In this document: in pieces, positions 16,532 to 22,609 of the stretch
How the letters are laid out: each line of letters begins with the position of its first letter
How positions within the stretch are numbered: the stretch's first letter is position 1
Source: an uncultured Ruminococcus sp.
Lineage (GTDB): Bacteria > Bacillota > Clostridia > Oscillospirales > Acutalibacteraceae
DNA: 35,377 bases
NCBI GenBank assembly: GCA_902784855.1
Contig: CACZWQ010000005.1
Span: 1-35,377 of the forward strand
Direction: 5' to 3'
Translations under genes and position numbers: made by a program
Notes under the pieces: model-generated
Told to the model about the DNA's origin: nothing
The model's database searches: none
The model's input: the letters and a program-made list of their open reading frames with translations, nothing else

Positions 16532-18061
16532 ATGAAATCAAAATTCTTTAAAAGAATCATCACCTTGGCGCTGTGCCCGGCTCTGCTGATCGGCTGCCTC
16601 GCCTTTTCCGGCATTTCCGCCGCCGCTGCGGGGGACGACCCGCCGCAGAGCGCGTGGGAGATGACCGTGCCGCAGGTGCGCGTCACCACCGAGAACGGCA
16701 ACGGCACCACCCTGCAAAAGGAGGACGGCTATCAGGCGGCGTCCGTCACCATCACCGACGTCGACGGCGCCACCCTCTCCGACAGCTGCAGCTTCAAGGT
16801 GCGCGGCAACACCACCGCCCTGTCTTGGATCGAGAAAAAGGCGTTCACCTTCAAGTTCGCCAAGAAGAAGGACGTCCTCGGCATGGGCAAGGGCAAAAAA
16901 TGGGCGCTGATCGCCAACGCCTTCGACCCGACGCTTCTGCGCAACTACACCGCCTTTTCGCTCGCGCATGAGCTGGGGCTTGCCTACACCTCCGAGTTCC
17001 GCGTCGTCGAGCTGTGGGTCGACGACGTCTATCGCGGCTGCTACCTGCTGACGGAGCCGGTGCAGGAGGGCAAGGAGCGCGTCAACATCGACATCGAGAG
17101 CAACGGCGGCATGCAGGATTTCCTGATGGAATACGAAAGGCAGCGCGAGGAGGACGACGTCACCTACTTCACGGTCGACGGCATGCGCTTTATCGCGAGC
17201 GAGCCGGAGGAGCCGACCGAGGAACAGCTCGCCTATATCCAAGGCAAGGTGCAGGATGTGATCACGACGATCCGCACCGGCACCCGCGAGCAGATCGAGG
17301 AGAAGGTGGACATCGAGTCCTTTGCCAAGTACTTCGTCCTCAACGAGTTCTGCAAGACCTTCGATTTCGACACCAGCTCGGTCTATTTCTATTACAAGGA
17401 CGGCAAGCTCTATGCGGGACCGCCGTGGGACTATGACCTCAGCCTCGGCAACGCCAATCCCGACTACGGCACCCGCGGCAAAAACGCCTATGAGCCGGAG
17501 GACCCCTTCGCCCAAAACAAGAACATTTACCGCTTCCTCTGTCAAAACGCGTGGTTCTATGACGAGGTGCGCGCCGTTCTGCGCGAACACAGCGACTTTA
17601 TCGCCGACATCGGCGCCGACGGCGGCTTGGCGGACAGGGCGGCGGCGCAGTACGCGGATGTGATCGCCCGCAACTATCAGGACGCGGGCTGGCGGGTGAG
17701 CAAGTGGTGGATCAACATCCAGCTCAAGCCGCAGGCGACGTATGAAGCCAACCTCGACTACCTGAAAAGCTGGTGCGTACAGCGCAGCGCGTGGATGGAC
17801 GCCTATTACCATCCCTTCCGCGAGACGGTTCTGGTGGGAGATGCGGACGGCGACGGCAGGCTCACGATCGGCGACGCCACCTATATCCAGCGCGTGCTCG
17901 CCGAGCAGCTCGTGCCGGAAGATGAGGAGCGCTTCCTCCTGCGCGCGGACATCACGGGAGACGGGCTGTCCATCGACGATGTGACGCTCGTGCTGCGGTA
18001 TCTCGCGGAATTCGGGGATGAAAACCCCATCGGCGAGACCCGCGACTACGACCCCGCCTGA
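16532..18061 (+). CDS. Secreted CotH-kinase-family protein with C-terminal type I dockerin
   Basis: A 509-residue exported protein. Residues 1-32 are a signal peptide (KRIITLALCPALLIGCLAF, then AAAAG). Residues about 45-400 match the CotH family: KVRGNTTALSWIEKKAFTFK, LLRNYTAFSLAHELGL, YRGCYLLTEPVQEGKERVNI and GPPWDYDLSLGN. Spore coat CotH is a protein kinase in Bacillus, but CotH domains of cellulosomal bacteria are of uncertain activity. Residues about 432-490 are a dockerin: the first calcium loop DADGDGRLTIGD is canonical, while the second, DITGDGLSIDD, is one residue short. Dockerins dock on scaffoldin cohesins, so this protein probably joins a cell-surface complex. AAAGGAG precedes ATG. 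It may be read through from thiN or have its own weak promoter. Confidence 0.9.
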   Translation: MKSKFFKRIITLALCPALLIGCLAFSGISAAAAGDDPPQSAWEMTVPQVRVTTENGNGTTLQKEDGYQAASVTITDVDGATLSDSCSFKVRGNTTALSWIEKKAFTFKFAKKKDVLGMGKGKKWALIANAFDPTLLRNYTAFSLAHELGLAYTSEFRVVELWVDDVYRGCYLLTEPVQEGKERVNIDIESNGGMQDFLMEYERQREEDDVTYFTVDGMRFIASEPEEPTEEQLAYIQGKVQDVITTIRTGTREQIEEKVDIESFAKYFVLNEFCKTFDFDTSSVYFYYKDGKLYAGPPWDYDLSLGNANPDYGTRGKNAYEPEDPFAQNKNIYRFLCQNAWFYDEVRAVLREHSDFIADIGADGGLADRAAAQYADVIARNYQDAGWRVSKWWINIQLKPQATYEANLDYLKSWCVQRSAWMDAYYHPFRETVLVGDADGDGRLTIGDATYIQRVLAEQLVPEDEERFLLRADITGDGLSIDDVTLVLRYLAEFGDENPIGETRDYDPA

Positions 18062-18101
18062 CGCGGCGCGCATGGTCATTTTGTGCGGTTTTCGACGGAA
18101 G

Positions 18102-18120
18102 CTGTGCCGCTTCGGCACAG
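18102..18120 (+). terminator. Weak terminator hairpin after the CotH gene
   Basis: An 8-bp perfect stem (CTGTGCCG/CGGCACAG) followed by AATTTCAT, only a poor T tract. The rest of the 278-base gap to 18340 is AT-rich and holds two promoters. Confidence 0.45.
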
Positions 18121-18155
18121 AATTTCATAAATCGAGATAAAACTCCGAAAAGCGC

Positions 18156-18184
18156 TGGACATTTGTAAAAAAGCATGATATAAT
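18156..18184 (+). promoter_or_regulatory. Distal promoter of the PASTA pseudokinase gene
   Basis: TGGACA (18156-18161), 17 bases, TATAAT (18179-18184). Confidence 0.6.
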
Positions 18185-18250
18185 CAAAGGGTATGTTGAG
18201 GAAGTAGACTTTTTGTAACAACATTGTAACAAAAATGATACGCGAATGAC

Positions 18251-18280
18251 TTGCAATAAAACAGTGAACTGTGCTATAAT
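18251..18280 (+). promoter_or_regulatory. Proximal promoter of the PASTA pseudokinase gene
   Basis: TTGCAA (18251-18256), 18 bases, consensus TATAAT (18275-18280); about 60 bases before ATG 18340. The two tandem promoters are 95 bases apart. Confidence 0.65.
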
Positions 18281-18339
18281 TCTTTATAGAAATTAAGGAT
18301 TTTTGTTGCAACAACAATGATTTTTGGAGTGACAGCAAT

Positions 18340-19983
18340 ATGCCATTGTGTATGGGTTGCATGCAGGAGATCGGCGACGAGATGATTTGTCCCGCCTGCG
18401 GCTTTGATAATTCGGAAAAACAACAAGCGCCCTTCTTACCCTACGGCACCGAGCTTGCCGGACGGTATATTGTCGGTATGGGCGTGGATACCAACGGTGA
18501 GAGCACCCGCTATCTGAGCTTTGACAAGCAGACCGGCGATATCGTGATCGTCTGCGAGTTTTTGCCGATGGGCTTGTTCGAGCGCGAACAGGACGAGACG
18601 CTGGTGCAGGTCAGCGAGGAGAACGCCGAGACCTATGAAACGCTCAAGGCGGCGTTTTTGAACTACTACCGCGTGCTCTCCGAGCTGCGCGAGCTCTCCG
18701 CGCTGATGGATATCCACCATATTTTTGAAGAGAACAACACCGTCTATGTGGTGGAGGACAACGAGGACCTGATCCCCTTCGAGGAATATGTCAAGCGCAG
18801 CAACGGCAGCCTGGAGTGGGATATCGCCCGCCCGCTGTTCATGCCCGTGATCTCCGCGCTGGAAGCGATGCATAAGCGCGGGATCGGCCATTACGCCATC
18901 TCGCCGAAGAATATGTATATCACCGCGCAGGGCAAGATCAAGATCTCGGGCTTTGCCACCGAGTACGAGCGCAAGCGCGGCACCGCGCTGAAATCGCAGC
19001 TCTTCGGCGGCGCGGCTGCTCCCGAGCAGTATGAGGACGACTTCCCGCTCGACGATGTGACCGATATCTACGGCTTCTGCGCCACGCTGTTCTACGCGCT
19101 GACAGGCCGCCTGCCCAAGAGCGCGCCCGAGCGCCTCAAGGACAGCCGCCTGCTCATGAGCACCAATACCGTCAAGCGGCTCCCGCCGCATGTGGTCTCT
19201 GCGCTGGCGAACGGCTTGCAGATCGAGCGCGAGAACCGCATCGTCGACTTTGACGAGCTGCGTTCCCAGCTTTCCGTGGCGCACACCGCCAAGGCGATCC
19301 AGGACGAGATTTCCCGCACGGCGAGCATGAACCTGCCCCGCACCGCGGAACAGAAAAAGTCCGACAGCAATATGTCGCATGTGTCCGTCACCATCATCGC
19401 CGCGGCTGCGACGATTTTGATCCTCGGCATCATCGGCGTGTTCTGGCTGATGCAGAACCCGCTCAAGGGAATGCTCGGCGGCGGCAGTATGACGCTTCCG
19501 TCCACCGAGGCAACCGAATGGACGGGCGACACCATCAAGAATTATATGGGCATGACGTTCGAGGATGCGGTCAAGTCCGCCGAGAACGACAACGCCATCC
19601 ATATCGTCCGCAGCTATGCCGACGAATACAGCGACGAGTACAAGGAAGGCACCGTCATGGCGCAGAATCCTCCGGCGGGCGCGCGTGTGACCCAGCAGGA
19701 TAAGGAGTCCGGCGTTTATGTCAGCCTGACCGTCAGCCGCGGCAAGCAGATGCGCGAGCTCCCCGATATCGAGGGTCAGACGCTCGACAAGGCGTCTCAG
19801 ATGATCGCGGCGCAGGGTCTGCTGGGCACGGCGGAGTACGCCTACAACGACAAGTACGCCGAGGGCATCGTCGTCGGCTACCGCGAGAAGAGCAAGGGCG
19901 AGACCGTCGAGTACGGCACCAACGTCATCGTCATCGTCAGCAAGGGCAAGGAGCCTGTGACGGCGGAATCGGATGACGAATAA
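18340..19983 (+). CDS. Membrane PASTA protein with zinc ribbon and catalytically degenerate kinase domain
   Basis: A 547-residue protein. It opens with a zinc ribbon (C4-x2-C7, C17-x2-C20), then a kinase-like fold at about 38-310. The catalytic residues are lost: HRDIKPxN reads HYAISPKN (184-191), so the catalytic Asp is Ala and Lys is Ser; DFG reads GFA (204-206); and the VAIK region reads IVIVCEFL with no lysine. GRYIV, the APEQY segment and DVTDIYGFCATLFYALTG show the fold is kinase-derived. A membrane helix at about 348-371 is followed by two PASTA repeats outside the cell. I infer a regulatory pseudokinase, perhaps sensing wall precursors or partnering PrkC. TTGGAGTGACAGC precedes ATG with moderate fit. 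Monocistronic, with two promoters and a strong terminator. Confidence 0.9.
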   Translation: MPLCMGCMQEIGDEMICPACGFDNSEKQQAPFLPYGTELAGRYIVGMGVDTNGESTRYLSFDKQTGDIVIVCEFLPMGLFEREQDETLVQVSEENAETYETLKAAFLNYYRVLSELRELSALMDIHHIFEENNTVYVVEDNEDLIPFEEYVKRSNGSLEWDIARPLFMPVISALEAMHKRGIGHYAISPKNMYITAQGKIKISGFATEYERKRGTALKSQLFGGAAAPEQYEDDFPLDDVTDIYGFCATLFYALTGRLPKSAPERLKDSRLLMSTNTVKRLPPHVVSALANGLQIERENRIVDFDELRSQLSVAHTAKAIQDEISRTASMNLPRTAEQKKSDSNMSHVSVTIIAAAATILILGIIGVFWLMQNPLKGMLGGGSMTLPSTEATEWTGDTIKNYMGMTFEDAVKSAENDNAIHIVRSYADEYSDEYKEGTVMAQNPPAGARVTQQDKESGVYVSLTVSRGKQMRELPDIEGQTLDKASQMIAAQGLLGTAEYAYNDKYAEGIVVGYREKSKGETVEYGTNVIVIVSKGKEPVTAESDDE

Positions 19984-19996
19984 AAATGAAAATTTC

Positions 19997-20042
19997 GCGG
20001 CGCGTCAACGATACTTTGACGCGCCGCATTATTCTTTTTTTG
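19997..20042 (+). terminator. Rho-independent terminator of the PASTA pseudokinase gene
   Basis: A 12-bp perfect stem GCGGCGCGTCAA (19997-20008) with TTGACGCGCCGC (20016-20027), 7-base loop, then ATTATTCTTTTTTTG. Confidence 0.9.
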
Positions 20043-20116
20043 TTCCTTTTGTACAGGTTCGACAAAGAAAAACTGGATATTTTTACAAGTTCTCTGTCGT
20101 TTCGTTGTATTTGCAA

Positions 20117-20145
20117 TGGAAAAACCGGCAAAAATGGGTTACAAT
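20117..20145 (+). promoter_or_regulatory. Promoter of the small RNA candidate
   Basis: TGGAAA (20117-20122), 17 bases, TACAAT (20140-20145). It lies 75 bases after a strong terminator, so the following transcript would be independent. Confidence 0.45.
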
Positions 20146-20151
20146 ATAGAC

Positions 20152-20311
20152 AATAAATCGGGTTTTGAAGAGACTTTTATCGATTTAGGCAGTTTAGGAG
20201 TTAAAATAGATCAAAGTCGTCTCTGCCATTAATTTAGCTTATTCCTTCTATAACCCAATTTACCCCCTGAAGCAGTCGAGGTTTAACCGCCTCGGCTGTT
20301 TCCCCTTTTTA
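20152..20311 (+). ncRNA. Unclassified small structured RNA candidate
   Basis: This part of the 474-base gap between 19984 and 20457 is AT-rich and has no convincing gene. After a promoter, bases 20154-20164 pair with 20252-20262 in a closing stem (10 of 11 pairs). Inside, GGCAG (20188-20192) can pair with CTGCC (20223-20227), or AGAGAC (20169-20174) with GTCTCT (20219-20224), which are mutually exclusive. The closing stem is followed by a separate 13-bp hairpin and T tract. The closed-stem outline recalls 6S RNA, but it is short for 6S (about 110 bases) and I cannot assign it to a known family. It could also be an orphan riboswitch-like leader. Confidence 0.45.
20269..20311 (+). terminator. 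Rho-independent terminator of the small RNA candidate
   Basis: A 13-bp stem with G-U pairs (20269-20281 with 20290-20302), 8-base loop, then CCCTTTTTATC. Confidence 0.75.
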
Positions 20312-20366
20312 TCGCCTGCACGGTGAGGAGAAAGGTGCGCGACTCGATTTTTAGTCAATTTGCCCA

Positions 20367-20395
20367 TGTCTTTTTTTCGCGGGATATGCTATAAT
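20367..20395 (+). promoter_or_regulatory. Promoter of the CarD-like gene
   Basis: Consensus TATAAT at 20390-20395 preceded by TG-C (extended -10); the -35 (TGTCTT, 20367-20372) is poor, as usual for extended -10 promoters. Confidence 0.6.
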
Positions 20396-20404
20396 AGGGA
20401 TGTC

Positions 20405-20433
20405 AAAGAACCCAAGGTTTTATGCGGTTCTTT
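20405..20433 (+). other. Leader hairpin ahead of the CarD-like gene
   Basis: Perfect 8-bp inverted repeat AAAGAACC (20405-20412) and GGTTCTTT (20426-20433) with a 13-base loop, at or just after the expected transcription start and 24 bases before ATG. It could be an mRNA structure or an operator. Confidence 0.45.
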
Positions 20434-20457
20434 AGATTATTTAAGGGGTGGTAATAT

Positions 20458-20952
20458 ATGTTTTGCATCGGTCAGACCGTGCTCTATGGTTCTAACGGCG
20501 TATGTACAATCGACGATGTCACCGAAAAGCGTATCGGCAAGAGCAACCTGCAATACTATGTGCTCAGACCCGTTTGCACCGACACCTCAACACTTTTCGT
20601 GCCGACAGCCAACGAAAAATTGGTCAGCAAGATCCGCTGCGTCCTCACCAAGGAGGAGGCGAGCCGCATCCTCGGTGCGCTGCCCGCCTTCGGCAAGTGG
20701 AACAACAACAAGATCGAGCGCAGCGAGGCGTTTCGCGCCGTCATCTCAGGGGGCGACCGCGTGGAGCTGATCCGCCTGATCCGCCAGATACGCGCCCATG
20801 AACAGGAACAGCTCCGCAAAGGCAAGCGGCTGCATCTTTCCGACGAGCGCTTCCTCAAGGAAGCGGAAAAGATGATCTGCGAAGAATTCTCCCTCGTCCT
20901 CAACATCGACCGCAACGAGGTCCTCTCCCGCATCCTGCGAGCGGTCGGCTGA
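20458..20952 (+). CDS. CarD/CdnL-TRCF-RID family transcription regulator
   Basis: A 164-residue protein. Its N-terminal 60 residues form the RNA polymerase interaction domain (FCIGQTVLYGSNGVCTIDDV, LQYYVLRPV, TLFVPT), the CarD/CdnL and TRCF RID fold that binds the beta subunit and stabilises open complexes. The C-terminal part is helical and basic (RLIRQIRAHEQEQLRKGKRLH, SLVLNIDRNEVLSRI), as in CdnL-like proteins of Clostridia. AAGGGGTGG precedes ATG. Regulon unknown. The stop codon and last codons (AVG) are part of a palindromic repeat that recurs elsewhere in the window. Confidence 0.9.
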   Translation: MFCIGQTVLYGSNGVCTIDDVTEKRIGKSNLQYYVLRPVCTDTSTLFVPTANEKLVSKIRCVLTKEEASRILGALPAFGKWNNNKIERSEAFRAVISGGDRVELIRLIRQIRAHEQEQLRKGKRLHLSDERFLKEAEKMICEEFSLVLNIDRNEVLSRILRAVG

Positions 20953-21335
20953 GCCGACAATCTGTCCGCGCGTGAAAAGTTGATAGAAACGGCAACCAAA
21001 TAGCCCGCGTTACAGCGCGGGCTATCATTCTGTCCTTTTTCACAAACCTTGCACGCGCGGATTGACCCCCGCGGCGCGCGGGCGACAGCAAATAGTCGAA
21101 GAATCCCCCTCGGCGAGATACCGACCGCCTCTAATCGGGGGATCCTTCGACTAAACGCTGCGCGTTTTGCCCTTCGGGCACCGCTCAGGATGACAGGCGC
21201 CCAAGGGCGCTTTACCCGCGAAACAGACGTTTGCGAGCGTAGATGGGTCTAATGCACGCGTTATAACGCGGGATTCAAAGGTAACCGTCCTTCGAACGCT
21301 GCACGCGCGGACTGGATCCCGCGACACGCGGGGGG
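20941..21335. repeat. Intergenic repeat island A, mosaic of palindromic modules
   Basis: The 454-base gap 20953-21406 has no gene. It opens with a 31-base sequence (20941-20971) repeated identically at 24761-24791. A 10-bp hairpin (21000-21025) begins a module ending in ACAAACCTTGCACGCGCGG. Bases 21094-21109 and 21137-21152 are a 16-bp inverted repeat with one mismatch. 21137-21199 is an inverted relative of 35307-35370, and 21195-21272 an inverted relative of 28041-28118. Such modules (GTCATTCTGAGCG...GAAGAATCCCC type) are common intergenic repeats in gut Firmicutes. Confidence 0.75.
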
Positions 21336-21364
21336 TTTACAAATTGGGAGAAAGATAGTACAAT
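21336..21364 (+). promoter_or_regulatory. Promoter of the GH3 lipoprotein gene
   Basis: TTTACA (21336-21341), 17 bases, TACAAT (21359-21364); it begins exactly where repeat island A ends. Confidence 0.75.
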
Positions 21365-21406
21365 AGAGGAAAGCGGACTATCATCACCCGAAAGCGAGGG
21401 ATCATC

Positions 21407-22555
21407 TTGACCAACATCAAACACGGCGCAGCGCTGCTGCTGACGCTCTGCCTGATTGTATCCATGACTTCCTGCAGCCGATTGCAGCCCCCTGCCTCCG
21501 AGCCGGAGACGGAAGCCGTCACCGCGCAGCCGACCGAGCCGCCCGAGGAGGACAAGCTCGACAAGCTCCTCGGCTCGATGACCATTGAGGAAAAGGTGGG
21601 TCAGATGTTCTTGGTGCGCTGCCCCGACGTCGACGCCGCGCAGTATATCACCGACTATCACCTCGGCGGGTTCATCCTCTTCGGCAGAGATTTTGCCGAT
21701 AAGACGACGGAACAGGTCAGCCATGATATCCAGTCCTATCAGAAATCCTCGGTCAAGGTGCCGATGCTGATCGCCGTCGACGAAGAGGGCGGCGACGTCG
21801 TCCGCGTCAGCGACAACCCGAACCTGTACAGCGAGGCGTTCCCCTCGCCCAAGACCGTCTTTGAAAACGGCGGCTGGGAGGCGGTGGACGCCACCGAAAA
21901 CGAGAAGGCGCAGCTTTTGCTCTCGCTCGGCGTCAACGTCAACATGGCGCCCGTCTGCGACGTGACCGTCAACGAGGACAGCTTTATGTACAGCCGCTCG
22001 TTCAGCGGCGACGTCGACGAGGTCAACACCTTCGTCACCAAGACCGTCAACATCTGCAAGGAAAAGCGCCTCGGCACCGTGCTCAAGCACTTCCCGGGCT
22101 ACGGCGACAACGACGACACCCACGAGGGCGTGGCGGTGGATTTCCGCACGCTCGACTCCTTCCGCAAGACCGATTTCCTGCCCTTCAAGGCGGGGATCGA
22201 AGCGGGCGCCGACTGCGTGCTCGTGTCGCACAACCTCGTCGTCTGCATGGACGATGACAAGCCCGCGTCGCTCTCGCCCAAGGTACACGAGATCTTGCGC
22301 CACGAGCTGGACTTCAACGGGGTCATCATCACCGACGACCTCGCGATGGAGGGCGTCGCCCACTATGCGGACGAAGGGTCTGTCGCGGTGGAAGCCGTCA
22401 AATGCGGCAACGACCTGCTCTGCTGCTCCGACGTCGAGACCCAGTACCCGGCGGTGCTGGCGGCGGTGCAGAGCGGCGAGATCACCGAGGAACAGGTCGA
22501 TTTGTCCGTCAGGCGCGTCCTCCAATGGAAGCGGCATTTGGGCTTGATCAGCTAA
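21407..22555 (+). CDS. Glycoside hydrolase family 3 lipoprotein, NagZ-like
   Basis: A 382-residue secreted lipoprotein. The signal peptide ends in the lipobox region IVSMTSC, with C24 as the lipidated residue, followed by a Pro/Glu/Thr linker. From residue 50 it is a GH3 barrel: MTIEEKVGQMFLVR, LGGFILFGRDF, AVDEEGGDVVR, then KHFPGYGDNDDTH, whose D-T-H239 resembles the Asp-His acid/base dyad of bacterial NagZ, and ITDDLAMEGV with nucleophile D310. I infer beta-N-acetylhexosaminidase activity on peptidoglycan fragments at the outer face of the membrane. The start is TTG 21407 with GAGGG six bases upstream; no better start gives the signal peptide. Single-domain form, without the fibronectin or C-terminal domains of larger GH3 enzymes. 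Confidence 0.9.
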   Translation: MTNIKHGAALLLTLCLIVSMTSCSRLQPPASEPETEAVTAQPTEPPEEDKLDKLLGSMTIEEKVGQMFLVRCPDVDAAQYITDYHLGGFILFGRDFADKTTEQVSHDIQSYQKSSVKVPMLIAVDEEGGDVVRVSDNPNLYSEAFPSPKTVFENGGWEAVDATENEKAQLLLSLGVNVNMAPVCDVTVNEDSFMYSRSFSGDVDEVNTFVTKTVNICKEKRLGTVLKHFPGYGDNDDTHEGVAVDFRTLDSFRKTDFLPFKAGIEAGADCVLVSHNLVVCMDDDKPASLSPKVHEILRHELDFNGVIITDDLAMEGVAHYADEGSVAVEAVKCGNDLLCCSDVETQYPAVLAAVQSGEITEEQVDLSVRRVLQWKRHLGLIS

Positions 22556-22567
22556 AAAAATAATACT

Positions 22568-22598
22568 CACCCCTCCGCAACAGAGGGGTGTTCTTTAT
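22568..22598 (+). terminator. Terminator between the GH3 gene and tex
   Basis: An 8-bp perfect stem CACCCCTC/GAGGGGTG (22568-22575, 22583-22590) followed by TTCTTTAT; the T tract is short, and tex starts 12 bases later, so read-through to tex is likely. Confidence 0.65.
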
Positions 22599-22609
22599 GA
22601 GGTAACAAT

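Noticed and set aside
20116..20232. A 38-codon frame (MEKPAKMGYNIDNKSG...) inside the small RNA candidate
   Set aside because: No Shine-Dalgarno, AT-rich codons unlike the window's genes, and it begins upstream of the predicted transcription start. Kept only as the alternative to be excluded by conservation.
20313..20457. Riboswitch ahead of carD
   Set aside because: Only a simple 8-bp hairpin is visible; no known aptamer core or terminator/antiterminator pair was recognised.
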